NCBI GenBank assembly: GCA_903847975.1
Contig: CAINFC010000069.1
Span: forward strand, 1-41,622
DNA: 41,622 nucleotides
From: an uncultured Acidobacteriota bacterium
GTDB taxonomy: Bacteria > Acidobacteriota > UBA6911 > CAINFC01
Reading direction: 5' to 3'
Shown here: positions 1-8,518 of the stretch, one piece after another
How positions within the stretch are numbered: position 1 is the stretch's first letter
How the letters are laid out: each line of letters begins with the position of its first letter
Program-made: the position numbers and the translations under genes
Notes under the pieces: model-generated
What the model was told of the DNA's origin: nothing
What the model saw: the letters and a program-made list of their open reading frames with translations, nothing else
Databases searched by the model: none

Positions 1-71
1 CCCCCTTTTTGAGGTAGAATCCCCTCGGATTTATAAACCCAATACTTTTTTCAAATAGTCAGGACTTTATT

Positions 72-551
72 ATGGCGTGCCAATGCGAGTTTGAAGAAGT
101 CGACCTGGCACCGCTGGATGCAATCATCGATGACTGGCGGGGGAAGAAGGGATCCCTGATCCCCATCCTCCAGCGCGCTCAGGAACACTACGGCTATCTG
201 CCCCGTGCCGTCATCCAACACGTTGCCAAGCGGACCAAAACCCCGCCGAACAAAGTTTTCGGCGTGGTCACCTTTTACTCCCAGTTCTACCTGAACCGAC
301 GCGGCAAGTACATCGTCCGGCAGTGCGACGGTACCGCCTGCCACATCCGCGGCTCCGGCAAGATTATCGATTCGGTGGAGCGCGAGCTGGGGATCAAAGT
401 GGGCGAAACCACACCAGACTACAAAATCACTTACGAGGTGGTCTACTGCCTCGGCTCCTGCGGACTGGCGCCGGTAGCCGTGGTGAACGACCGGTTCGTG
501 GGTCGGATCGGTGTGGATGAAATGCCCCGGGTACTGAAGGAGTTGCCTTAA
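72..551 (+). CDS. NuoE/HoxE/HndA-family 2Fe-2S subunit of a hydrogenase diaphorase
   Basis: This 159-residue protein has the thioredoxin-like [2Fe-2S] fold of the complex I 24-kDa subunit (NuoE) and its hydrogenase relatives HoxE, HydC and HndA. The four expected cluster ligands are visible: C85 and C90 (CDGTAC) and C126 and C130 (CLGSC). The helical N-terminal part contains the usual segments LIPILQRAQEHYGYLP and GVVTFYSQF. Family members dock on the NuoF-type flavin subunit and relay electrons. It is the first gene of an operon ending at the hydrogenase protease at 9028, so HoxE/HydC is the better description than respiratory NuoE; no membrane complex I genes are present. The ATG at 72 is the first plausible start, with only a weak AGGA upstream. 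The 71 bases before it are AT-rich and probably include the end of the operon promoter. Confidence 0.93.
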   Translation: MACQCEFEEVDLAPLDAIIDDWRGKKGSLIPILQRAQEHYGYLPRAVIQHVAKRTKTPPNKVFGVVTFYSQFYLNRRGKYIVRQCDGTACHIRGSGKIIDSVERELGIKVGETTPDYKITYEVVYCLGSCGLAPVAVVNDRFVGRIGVDEMPRVLKELP

Positions 552-564
552 CAGGAGGCCCGGC

Positions 565-1107
565 GTGCTGGAACTCTCGCTACACGTTCTGGATGTTCTC
601 CAGAACTCGGTGGAAGCGGGTGCAACGCGGGTAAAGCTTGAGGTAAACGAGGACCTGGCGGGCGACCGCCTGGAAATCACGGTCGAAGACAACGGCAGGG
701 GGATGGACCCGGAAATGACTGCCCGAGTCTTTGACCCTTTCGTGACGACCCGCAAGACCCGACATATCGGCCTGGGGATTCCCCTTTTCGCCGAGGCCGC
801 CCGCGGCTGCAACGGCGATTTGAAAATAGAATCCACGCCGGGAGTCGGCACCCGGCTGACGGCCGGTTTTCAGCACAGCCACCTCGACCGTATGCCTCTC
901 GGCGATATGCCTTCCGTAATATTAATGACGCTTTTATCTCCCCGGAACGTGGATATCGAATACGTCCATCGCATCGACCGGCAGGAATTTGCCTTCGATT
1001 CCGCCGAAGCCCGCGAAGTGCTGGGTGAGGTGCCCTTTTCCCAGCCGGAAGTGAGGGCCTGGCTGGAGTCCACCCTGCGCGAGGGGGAAGCGGAAATCAA
1101 GAAATAA
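565..1107 (+). CDS. Stand-alone GHKL (HATPase_c) ATP-binding protein in the hydrogenase operon
   Basis: This 180-residue protein consists mainly of a histidine-kinase-type ATP-binding domain. The N box has N14 (DVLQNSVEAGA), the G1 box is EDNGRGMD (D42, G44, G46), an F-box-like FDPFVTTR follows, and the G2 box is HIGLGIPLFAEA. There is no dimerisation/phosphoacceptor His domain, no sensor domain and no membrane segment, so it is not a complete sensor kinase. The C-terminal 80 residues are not recognised. It starts with GTG at 565 behind a strong AGGAGG (553-558), 13 bases after the upstream gene, so it is firmly in the operon. As I recall, similar small ATPase genes accompany hyd/hnd hydrogenase operons in anaerobes; their role is unclear. 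Regulation or assembly of the complex is inference. Confidence 0.85.
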   Translation: MLELSLHVLDVLQNSVEAGATRVKLEVNEDLAGDRLEITVEDNGRGMDPEMTARVFDPFVTTRKTRHIGLGIPLFAEAARGCNGDLKIESTPGVGTRLTAGFQHSHLDRMPLGDMPSVILMTLLSPRNVDIEYVHRIDRQEFAFDSAEAREVLGEVPFSQPEVRAWLESTLREGEAEIKK

Positions 1108-1123
1108 CAATTAAGGAAACGCT

Positions 1124-1504
1124 ATGAGCAAACTGAAAAGCATTGAAGAGTTGAAGAAGCTGCGCGAAAACCTGCAGAAAGGGATGCAGATTCGCACCCA
1201 GACCGGGACCCGGATCATCGTCGGCATGGGCACCTGCGGGATTGCCGCCGGGGCGCGGGAGGTCATGTCCGCCATTCTGCAGGAACTGGACCAGCGGAAA
1301 ATCGAAGCCAACGTGGAAACCACCTCGTGCATCGGCATGTGCGCCCGGGAGCCCCTGGTGGATATCGAGCAGGCCGGCCTGAACCGCGTAACCTACGGCA
1401 ACATCAAGCCCGAATTCGTTCCCCGGCTGATCGAGGAGCATATCGTCAAGGGGCAGGTGGTGCCGGAGTGGGTGGTGGCCCGGATGGGTTCCGCCGGTAT
1501 TTAG
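1124..1504 (+). CDS. HndB-like thioredoxin-fold [2Fe-2S] protein
   Basis: This 126-residue protein resembles HndB, the small thioredoxin-like 2Fe-2S subunit of NADP-reducing hydrogenases, and the N-terminal domain of HydB. The visible motifs are GMGTCGIAAGAREV (C38) and TTSCIGMCAREP (C69, C73). Only three cysteines sit at canonical positions, so binding of a full [2Fe-2S] cluster would need another ligand; HndB proteins share the CGIAAGA motif. The preceding gene ends 16 bases upstream, and the next gene also begins with a domain of this type, so two such domains may coexist in the complex. The ATG at 1124 follows an AAGGAAA-like ribosome binding site. Confidence 0.85.
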   Translation: MSKLKSIEELKKLRENLQKGMQIRTQTGTRIIVGMGTCGIAAGAREVMSAILQELDQRKIEANVETTSCIGMCAREPLVDIEQAGLNRVTYGNIKPEFVPRLIEEHIVKGQVVPEWVVARMGSAGI

Positions 1505-1597
1505 GCATCCGTCCGACCGAGACCTTTCCGCCTGGGCATCCGCCAGGAAATGGTCCCCAGGGACCGTATTGATTACCTATAAGGAGCAATCGGCATT

Positions 1598-4500
1598 ATG
1601 AGCGAAACGAAATATCGCGCCAACGTGTTAGTCTGCGGGGTTGCGGGATGCGCCGCACTGGATTCCCTGAAAATCATCGACGCCATGACCCGCGAGATCG
1701 AGCGCCACGGCCTGCAGAACGAGGTTCGGGTCATTCAGGGCGGCTGCCGCGGCTTCTGCGCCGTGGGTCCCATCATGACCATCTATCCGGAGGGGATTTT
1801 TTACTGCCAGGTTTCCGTCGACGACGTCCGGGTGATCGTCGAGGAAACCCTGCTCAAGGGCCGGGTGGTGCAGCGCCTGACGTACAAAGAGCCGGACACC
1901 CACGCCAGCCTACCCCATTACAAGGACATTCCTTTCTATAACCGCCAGACGCACATCACCCTGCGCAACTGCGGGATCATCGACCCCGAAAAGATCGAAG
2001 AGTACATCGCCCGCGGAGGGTATGAGGCCCTTTCCAAGGCCCTGACCCAGATGACCCGCGAGCAGGTCATCGAAGAGGTCAAGCGCTCCGGACTGCGCGG
2101 CGCCGGCGGGGGCGGCTTCCCGGCGGGAGTCAAGTGGGAGTTTGCCTACAAGGCTCCGGGGCCGGTCAAGTACGTGACCTGCAACGCGGATGAAGGGGAC
2201 CCCGGGGCTTTCATGGATCGCTCCCTGCTGGAAGGGGACCCGCACTGCGTCCTGGAGGGGATGATCATCTGCGCCTATGCCATTGGCGCCCAGGAAGGAT
2301 ATGTCTACTGCCGGGCCGAGTATCCGAAGGCAGTCGAGCGGCTGAAAATCGCCATTGCCCAGGCCAATGAATACGGGATTCTGGGAGACAACATCCTGGG
2401 CACGGATTTCAACTTCCACGTTCACCTGAAGGAGGGGGCCGGCGCCTTCGTCTGCGGCGAGGAGACGGCCATGTTCGCCTCCATCGAAGGACTGCGCGGC
2501 GAGCCACGCCCCAAGCCCCCTTTCCCGGCGCAGGGCGGCGTGTGGGGCAAGCCGACCAACAACAACAACGTCAAGACATACGCCAACATCGCCCAGATCA
2601 TCGTCAACGGGTCGGAGTGGTTCCGCAAGATCGGAACCAAGACCAGCCCCGGGACAGCCATTTTCGCCCTGACCGGCAAGGTCAAAAATACCGGGCTGGT
2701 GGAAATGCCCATGGGCACCACCCTCGGAGAGCTGATTTTCGACATCGGCGGCGGGATCCTCAAGGGTCGCAAGTTCAAGGCGGTGCAGACCGGGGGGCCC
2801 CTGGGGGGCTGCCTGCCCACTCAGCACCTGAATGTCAAGGTGGACTTCGATTCCCTGCGTGAGGCCGGGGCCATCATGGGGTCCGGCGGCATGATCGTGG
2901 TCGACGAGGACACCTGCATGGTGGAGTTCTGCAAGTTTTTCCTGACCTTTGCCCAGGCGGAATCGTGCGGCAAGTGCGTTCCCTGCCGGGTGGGCGGCAA
3001 GCGCATGCTGGAGGTCCTGACCCGCATTTCCGACGGCCGCGGCCGGCTCGAGGATCTCGACACGCTGAAGCGGCTGGCCAAAGGGATGCAGACCGGCTCG
3101 CTGTGCGGCCTGGGGCAGCTAACCCCCGGCCCGGTCATGTCGGCGCTGCGCTACTTTGAAGACGAGTTCCGCACCCATATTCTCGAGCAGCGCTGTCCGC
3201 CCGGAGCCTGCAAAATGCTCACCCGGGCCCGCTGCACCAACGCCTGCCCCGCCGGGGTCAACGTGCCCGACTACGTGGCCCTGATCGCCCAGGGGCGGTA
3301 TGCGGAAGCGCTGGAAATCCACCGCGAGCAGAACCCTTTTGCCATGATCTGCGGGAGGGTCTGCCCCGCCTTCTGCGAGGAGAAATGCCGGCGGGAGGCC
3401 ATCGGGGAGCCGATCGCCATCCGCCACGTCAAGCGCTTTATGGCCGATCATGAAAAGGACAACCCCTGGACGCCGCGGCGCACGGAAGCGCTGAAGAGCC
3501 AGAAGGTGGCAGTCGTCGGCTCCGGGCCCGCGGGGCTCACCGCCGCCCTGCGCCTGGCCCAGCGCGGCTACCCGGTCACCGTCCTGGAAAAGCTCACCAT
3601 CGCCGGAGGGATGATGGCGGTGGGGATCCCGGAATACCGGCTGCCGCGGGCGGTCCTGAAAATGGAGATCGACAACATCCTGCGCGCCGGGGTGGAGGTT
3701 CAGTATAACAAGACGCTGGGGAAGGATTACACCCTGGACGACCTCCTGGACAAGCAGGGCTATAGCGCGGTGGTGGTGGCCATCGGGGCGCACAAGAGCC
3801 GCAAAATGGGCGTTCCCGGCGAGGACCTGCCCGGAGTGATGAACGGCACGGAGTTCCTGCGCGAGGTGGCCATCGGCACTCCGCCGCGGTTCGAAGGGAA
3901 AAGGGTGGCCATCATCGGCGGCGGGGCGGTAGCCATCGACGCCGCGCGAATGGCCATGCGCTACGGCGCCGCCAAGGTTCACGTAATCTACCGGCGGACG
4001 CGGGAGGACATGCCGGCCTGGGGCGAGGAGATCCACGCCGCGGCCCAGGAGGGGATCCTGTTTCATTTCCTCACCAACCCGACCCGCGTTCTCGGGGAGA
4101 AGCGGGTTACCGGGATCGAATGCCAGTCGCAGAGCCTGGGCGAATTCGACATGAGCGCCCGGCGCAAGCCGGTCCCCATTACCGGCTCGGAATTTAACCT
4201 GGACATCGACGTAATCATCACTTCCATCGGGGAAATGCCCGACATCACCAGCTTCCAGGGAAGCCAGGGAGTGAGCGTGAATCGCGACGGAACCGTCACG
4301 GTAAGCGCCGACCTGGCCACTTCCCGCCAGGGAATCTTTGCCGCCGGAGACGTGGTTCTCGGGCCGGCTACGGTGGTCACCGCGATCGCCCAGGGGAACA
4401 AGGTGGCGGTGGCGGTGGATGCCTTCCTCAAGGGAAAGTCGGTAGTGACCCCCAAATTCGTTACCGACTACAAGACCGTTCCCCAGATTTTCAACCTGGA

Positions 4501-4711
4501 GGATTACGCCGAGGCCCGGCGCGCGGTGATGCCCGAGCTCCCGGTAGAGGTTCGGCTGCGCAGCGTCGCCGAAGTGGAGCTGGGGCTGGATGAGGGCGAA
4601 TCCCGCGAGGAGTGCAAGCGCTGCCTGCGGTGCGACCTGGAATGGCTGGGCACTACCAAGCTGGTCTCTGAGCAGGATCCCGAGGAATACCGGCTGGCGA
4701 TGAACGAATAG
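1598..4711 (+). CDS. HydB/NuoF flavoprotein fused to a GltD/NfnB-like FAD oxidoreductase
   Basis: This is a 1037-residue multidomain electron-transfer protein. Residues 1-100 are a thioredoxin-like 2Fe-2S domain (C13, C18, C49, C53). Residues of about 120-540 are the NuoF/HydB core: FMN/NADH glycine-rich loop GAGGGGFPAG near 167, then CNADEGDPGAF, GAGAFVCGEETA, and the N3-type 4Fe-4S site SCGKCVPCR near 454 with its fourth Cys in SLCGLGQLTP. From about 535 the usual HydB C-terminal ferredoxin is replaced by a GltD-like module: CTNACPAGV and CGRVCPAFCEEKC Fe-S motifs, an FAD Rossmann motif VVGSGPAGL near 640, a second dinucleotide site IIGGGAVAIDAA near 769, and IFAAGDVVLGP near 912. A last cysteine cluster, CKRCLRC, lies near 1005. 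The GltD module resembles NfnB/SudA and would bind FAD and NAD(P)H. The frame is uninterrupted across the junction, so the fusion is real in this sequence. AAGGAG precedes the ATG. A role in bifurcation or transhydrogenation is inferred. Confidence 0.93.
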   Translation: MSETKYRANVLVCGVAGCAALDSLKIIDAMTREIERHGLQNEVRVIQGGCRGFCAVGPIMTIYPEGIFYCQVSVDDVRVIVEETLLKGRVVQRLTYKEPDTHASLPHYKDIPFYNRQTHITLRNCGIIDPEKIEEYIARGGYEALSKALTQMTREQVIEEVKRSGLRGAGGGGFPAGVKWEFAYKAPGPVKYVTCNADEGDPGAFMDRSLLEGDPHCVLEGMIICAYAIGAQEGYVYCRAEYPKAVERLKIAIAQANEYGILGDNILGTDFNFHVHLKEGAGAFVCGEETAMFASIEGLRGEPRPKPPFPAQGGVWGKPTNNNNVKTYANIAQIIVNGSEWFRKIGTKTSPGTAIFALTGKVKNTGLVEMPMGTTLGELIFDIGGGILKGRKFKAVQTGGPLGGCLPTQHLNVKVDFDSLREAGAIMGSGGMIVVDEDTCMVEFCKFFLTFAQAESCGKCVPCRVGGKRMLEVLTRISDGRGRLEDLDTLKRLAKGMQTGSLCGLGQLTPGPVMSALRYFEDEFRTHILEQRCPPGACKMLTRARCTNACPAGVNVPDYVALIAQGRYAEALEIHREQNPFAMICGRVCPAFCEEKCRREAIGEPIAIRHVKRFMADHEKDNPWTPRRTEALKSQKVAVVGSGPAGLTAALRLAQRGYPVTVLEKLTIAGGMMAVGIPEYRLPRAVLKMEIDNILRAGVEVQYNKTLGKDYTLDDLLDKQGYSAVVVAIGAHKSRKMGVPGEDLPGVMNGTEFLREVAIGTPPRFEGKRVAIIGGGAVAIDAARMAMRYGAAKVHVIYRRTREDMPAWGEEIHAAAQEGILFHFLTNPTRVLGEKRVTGIECQSQSLGEFDMSARRKPVPITGSEFNLDIDVIITSIGEMPDITSFQGSQGVSVNRDGTVTVSADLATSRQGIFAAGDVVLGPATVVTAIAQGNKVAVAVDAFLKGKSVVTPKFVTDYKTVPQIFNLEDYAEARRAVMPELPVEVRLRSVAEVELGLDEGESREECKRCLRCDLEWLGTTKLVSEQDPEEYRLAMNE

Positions 4712-4750
4712 TTTAATGACCTTAGAACTGGGAAAGAGAGTAGATGGCTC

Positions 4751-6469
4751 ATGAGTAAGGTGAATCTGAAAATCAACGGCAAAACGGTGCAGGCTCCGGC
4801 GGGGAGCACCATTCTGGAAGCCGCCAGGCTGGCCGAAGTGGATATTCCCGTTCTGTGCCACCACCCCAAGCTGGCCAATCTGGGAAGCTGCCGCATCTGC
4901 CTGGTGGAGATCGCCCGGCAGCCCAATTTGCACCCGGCCTGCACCTATCCGGTCTTCGAAGGAATGGAGGTGCAGACCGAGTCGCCGCGGGTGGTGGAGA
5001 TGCGCAAGTTCGTGCTGGACATGCTTTTTTCCGAGCGCAACCACCACTGCATGTACTGCGAGATGAGCGGGGACTGCGAGCTGCAGAACCTGGCGTATCG
5101 CTACCGCATGGACCGCTGGTCCTTTCCTTCTCCCCACCCGCACATGCCGGTGGATGCCACCCGGAAATATTTCCTGCTGGACCACAGCCGGTGCATCCTC
5201 TGCCGCCGCTGCCTGCGGGCCTGCTCCGACCTGGCGGCCAATCACACCCTGGGGGTCAAGAACCGCGGGGCCGACACCATGATCTGCGCCGATATGGACC
5301 TCTCCTTTGGCGAGTCGAGCTGCGTTTCCTGCGGAACCTGCCTGGAGGTCTGTCCCACCGGGGCCCTGGTGGACCGCCGCAGCGCCTACATGGGCCGGAC
5401 GGCGGAAGTGCAGCGGGTGCGGAGCTCCTGCGCCGCCTGCAGCCTGGGATGCGGGGTGGAACTGGTGGTCCGCGGCGGCCAGGTGCTGCGCGTGGAAAGC
5501 GACTGGGACCGGCATAACGAAGGAGTGCTCTGCGTGGCCGGGCGCTTCGAGCCGCTGGAACAGACCCGGGAAAAAATCACCCGGCCGCTGGTCCGGCGCG
5601 ATGGCCAGCTGCAGGAAGCCACCTGGGTAGAGGCCCTGGACGCCCTGGTTTCCGGGCTGCGGCAGGCGGCTCCCGGCGGAATCCGGGCGGTGACCTCCGG
5701 GGCGGTGCTGAGCGAAGGGATGAACGAATTCGTGAATTTTTTCAAGGGGAAAATGGGTGTCCCGGTCCACCTGCTGGAGCCCGCCCTGGCAGGTTCGGAG
5801 CTGGCGGCCGACGGCGGTCTGAAGGATGTGGATGCCGCCGATTTCATTCTGGTGGCCGGGGGCGATCCGCTGGCTTCCCACCGGGTGCTGGGGTACCGGA
5901 TCAAGCGGGCCATCGACAAAGGGGCGGAGGTCTGGCTGGTGAGCGGAAAGGAAACCGAGATGGCTCATTTTGCGGCCCGCTGCCTGGGGCTTGCCGAGCT
6001 GGATTCCGCGGTGGCCCATTGCATGGAGAGCCGTTCGCCGGTGGTTGTGTACGGTGCGGACCTGACGGCCCGGGAAGCCGGCCGCCTGGCCCGGCTGCGG
6101 GGAAAAGCCAGGTTTATTCCCTTGGCCCCCTCCCCGAACGGGCATCGCGCCCAGGTCCTGGGGCTGGAGCCGGCGGCGGGGTGGGCTGGGGCCAAAGCCC
6201 TTTTCGTGCTGTTGGAAAGCGCTCTGCTCCAGGAAGGCTGGCTGCAGGAGTTCCGGCGTCCGCAGTTCCTGGCGGTTTACGCCTCCTGCCGCAGTCCTTT
6301 GACGGACCAGGCGGACGTGGTCCTTCCCGCTCTGCAGTGGTACGAGCGACAGGGAACTTTTATCAACATGGAAGGCCGGAATGTGGATGTCCACCAGGCT
6401 GTTGAGCCGGGCGGAGAAGGCTGGTCGGTGCAGAAGCTTTTCGACCGCCTGTCCGGTTGCATGACCTAA
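4751..6469 (+). CDS. NuoG-like Fe-S subunit with a shortened molybdopterin-type domain (HydA/HoxU equivalent)
   Basis: This 572-residue protein carries a chain of Fe-S domains like NuoG and the N-terminus of HydA. In order they are a plant-type [2Fe-2S] domain (C36, C47, C50, C64), a His-Cys 4Fe-4S site (HHCMYCEMSGDC, near 98), two ferredoxin-type 4Fe-4S motifs (CILCRRCLRAC near 146 and CVSCGTCLEVCP near 190) and an FdhF/NuoG-type 4Fe-4S domain (CAACSLGCG near 225). From about 270 to the end it looks like the NuoG/formate dehydrogenase large domain but much shortened, ending with the typical ADVVLPALQWYERQGTFIN segment. There is no [FeFe] H-cluster motif. HoxU proteins are usually about 240 residues, so this is an extended form. 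It should wire the flavin subunit to HoxY. ATG 4751 is chosen because the earlier ATG at 4744 runs into a stop at once. Confidence 0.9.
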   Translation: MSKVNLKINGKTVQAPAGSTILEAARLAEVDIPVLCHHPKLANLGSCRICLVEIARQPNLHPACTYPVFEGMEVQTESPRVVEMRKFVLDMLFSERNHHCMYCEMSGDCELQNLAYRYRMDRWSFPSPHPHMPVDATRKYFLLDHSRCILCRRCLRACSDLAANHTLGVKNRGADTMICADMDLSFGESSCVSCGTCLEVCPTGALVDRRSAYMGRTAEVQRVRSSCAACSLGCGVELVVRGGQVLRVESDWDRHNEGVLCVAGRFEPLEQTREKITRPLVRRDGQLQEATWVEALDALVSGLRQAAPGGIRAVTSGAVLSEGMNEFVNFFKGKMGVPVHLLEPALAGSELAADGGLKDVDAADFILVAGGDPLASHRVLGYRIKRAIDKGAEVWLVSGKETEMAHFAARCLGLAELDSAVAHCMESRSPVVVYGADLTAREAGRLARLRGKARFIPLAPSPNGHRAQVLGLEPAAGWAGAKALFVLLESALLQEGWLQEFRRPQFLAVYASCRSPLTDQADVVLPALQWYERQGTFINMEGRNVDVHQAVEPGGEGWSVQKLFDRLSGCMT

Positions 6470-6498
6470 ATCGAGAACCGAAGGGAACGGATGATTCT

Positions 6499-7038
6499 AT
6501 GAGCAAACCGAAAATTGCTACCGACTGGCTGGCGGCCTGCGCCGGCTGCCATATGTCCCTGCTGGATATGGACGAGCGGCTGCTGCAGGTCCTGAGCCTC
6601 GCGGAGCTGACCTCCTGTCCGATTACCGATCTCAAGCACCCTCCCCACGAAGGGGTGGAGGTGGGGGTGCTGACCGGGGCGGTCAACAGTACCACGAATA
6701 TCGCCGTGGCCCGCATGATGCGCAAGCGCTGCAAGATCCTGGTGGCCCTGGGCGACTGCGCGGTCTTCGGAGGGATTGTCAACATGCGCAACTACTTCGA
6801 TATGCAGGAGGCGCTGCGCTGTGCCTACGTGGAGACTCCCAGCACGGTGGACGGTTTTGTCCCGGCTTCCGAGGAACTGGGGCGCCCGGTGCGGGCCCGC
6901 GGAGTGGACCAGGTGGTCAAGGTGGATGTCTGTCTGCCCGGCTGCCCCCCTTCCGCCGACGCTATTTTTCATGTGCTGTCCGAGCTGGCCCAGGGGCGCA
7001 TCCCGGTAGTCGCCGGAGAAACCCTAAAGTACGATTGA
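6499..7038 (+). CDS. hoxY: [NiFe] hydrogenase small subunit, HoxY type
   Basis: This 179-residue protein is the small subunit that carries the Fe-S cluster next to the [NiFe] site in soluble NAD(P)-linked hydrogenases. The motifs CAGCHMSLLDMDE, GDCAVFGG and CLPGCPPSAD supply the cysteines of a single proximal [4Fe-4S] cluster. The short length and absence of the C-terminal two-cluster domain are typical of group 3 HoxY-like subunits, and there is no Tat signal, so the enzyme is cytosolic. The frame is open upstream to a TTG at 6457 inside the preceding gene, but the ATG at 6499 begins the conserved MSKPKIATDW segment and is preferred; the ATG at 6491 is out of frame and stops after three codons. 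hoxH follows 33 bases later. Confidence 0.94.
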   Translation: MSKPKIATDWLAACAGCHMSLLDMDERLLQVLSLAELTSCPITDLKHPPHEGVEVGVLTGAVNSTTNIAVARMMRKRCKILVALGDCAVFGGIVNMRNYFDMQEALRCAYVETPSTVDGFVPASEELGRPVRARGVDQVVKVDVCLPGCPPSADAIFHVLSELAQGRIPVVAGETLKYD

Positions 7039-7071
7039 TTCCCATCCAATACGGATTACGGAGAATAGGCG

Positions 7072-8493
7072 ATGCAGAAAATTACCATTGAACCGGTAAC
7101 CCGAATCGAAGGCCATGCCAAAGTCACCATTCACATGGATGATCAGGGGCGGGTGGATAAGGCCTTTTTTCATGTCAACGAATGGCGCGGATTCGAAAAA
7201 TTTACGGAAGGGCGGCCCTTTTTCGAAATGCCCCAGATTCTTCCGCGGATCTGTGGCATCTGCCCGGTGAGCCACCACCTGGCGGCTGCCAAGGCATGCG
7301 ACATCGTGGCGGGAATACGGCCGACGCGGACCGCAGCCCTGCTGCGGGAGCTGATGCACATGGGGCAGACCGTGCAGTCCCACGGCATGCACTTTTTCGA
7401 ACTGGCCGGGCCGGACCTGCTGCTGGGCTTCGATGCCGCCCCGGCCATTCGCAACGTAGCCGGCCTGGTGCAGGCCAACCCGGAGCTGGTCAAAAAAGCC
7501 GTGCAGGTGCGAGCCTTCGGTCAGGAGGTGATCCGCCACCTCGGGGGGCGCCGGATCCATCCCACCTTTGCGGTTCCCGGCGGGGTCAACAACCCGCTGA
7601 CCATCGAAAAGCGGGATGCCATCCTTTCCCAGATGGAGGAAACCGTTAAGACCGTCAAGTTCGCCCTGGGGATCGCCCGGCAGTGGTTCGAGACCAACGC
7701 GGTTCTGGTTAAAAAATTTGCGGTGTTTCCCACCGGCTACATGGGAACGGTGGACGCGGAAGGCGCCTTGAACCTGTACGACGGGTCGCTTCGGATGATC
7801 GACCGCGAGGGGCGTCCCTGGGAAGAGTTTGACCCCCAGGACTACCTGGAATATATCGGGGAGCATGTCGAGGACTGGTCCTACCTGAAATTTCCGTTCT
7901 ACCGCAAGCTGGGCTGGCCCAACGGAGTGTACCGGGTCGGTCCCCTGGCGCGGCTGAACGTGGCCTCCCGGGTTACCACCCCCATGGCACAGCAGGAGTT
8001 CCGGCACTTCAAGTCCCTGAACTACGGGCGTCCGGTGGAAGGGACCCTCTGGTACCACTATGCTCGGCTGATCGAAACCCTTTATGCCCTGGAGCGGATG
8101 GCCGAAATCCTGGATGATCCGGAGATCCTGTCGACCGATCTGACCGGGACAGCCAAGGGGTATGTCGGGGAAGGGGTCGGATGCCTGGAAGCCCCGCGGG
8201 GCACGCTGTTTCATCACTTCCGGGCGGATGAAAACGGCACGCTTACCATGGTCAACCTGATTGTGGCCACCGGTCACAACAATTACGCCATGTCTAAAGC
8301 GGTGGAAATGGTGGCCAAGGCCTTCGTCGACGGCAATAACCTGCACGAGGGGATGCTCAACCGCGTGGAAGCGGCCATCCGCGCCTACGATCCCTGCCTG
8401 TCCTGCTCCACGCATGCCATGGGAGGGATGCCCTTGACTGTGGAGCTGATTTCCCCGGAGGGAGAGCTGCTGAACTCCATTTCGCGCGGATAG
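7072..8493 (+). CDS. hoxH: [NiFe] hydrogenase large subunit, HoxH type (group 3d-like)
   Basis: This 473-residue catalytic subunit carries both [NiFe] ligand pairs. L1 is RICGICPVSHH (C61, C64) and L2 is DPCLSCSTHAMGG (C442, C445). The L1 spelling CGICPVSHHLAAAKA and L2 spelling DPCLSC-THA are characteristic of group 3d NAD-coupled bidirectional hydrogenases. The N-terminal IEPVTRIEGHAKV motif is also standard. H448 closes the L2 motif and is the usual cleavage point, so about 25 C-terminal residues should be removed after nickel insertion; the protease needed is encoded immediately downstream. A GGAG ribosome binding site lies before the ATG. Group assignment rests on motif reading, not on a tree. 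Confidence 0.96.
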   Translation: MQKITIEPVTRIEGHAKVTIHMDDQGRVDKAFFHVNEWRGFEKFTEGRPFFEMPQILPRICGICPVSHHLAAAKACDIVAGIRPTRTAALLRELMHMGQTVQSHGMHFFELAGPDLLLGFDAAPAIRNVAGLVQANPELVKKAVQVRAFGQEVIRHLGGRRIHPTFAVPGGVNNPLTIEKRDAILSQMEETVKTVKFALGIARQWFETNAVLVKKFAVFPTGYMGTVDAEGALNLYDGSLRMIDREGRPWEEFDPQDYLEYIGEHVEDWSYLKFPFYRKLGWPNGVYRVGPLARLNVASRVTTPMAQQEFRHFKSLNYGRPVEGTLWYHYARLIETLYALERMAEILDDPEILSTDLTGTAKGYVGEGVGCLEAPRGTLFHHFRADENGTLTMVNLIVATGHNNYAMSKAVEMVAKAFVDGNNLHEGMLNRVEAAIRAYDPCLSCSTHAMGGMPLTVELISPEGELLNSISRG

Positions 8494-8518
8494 GGATCCG
8501 GATAGGACCTGGAAACCA

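Noticed and set aside
3119-6394. A 1091-codon minus-strand open frame opposite the hydrogenase diaphorase genes
   Set aside because: It is antisense to two genes with clear Fe-S and flavin motifs, and its own product is rich in His, Pro, Gly and Gln with no recognisable domain.
4751-6469. Possible [FeFe] hydrogenase HydA
   Set aside because: The N-terminal Fe-S domains match, but the H-cluster cysteine motifs are absent; the hydrogenase is the [NiFe] HoxYH pair.
6457-6498. An upstream TTG start giving 14 more residues to HoxY
   Set aside because: The extension overlaps the preceding gene and precedes the conserved MSKPKIATDW start.
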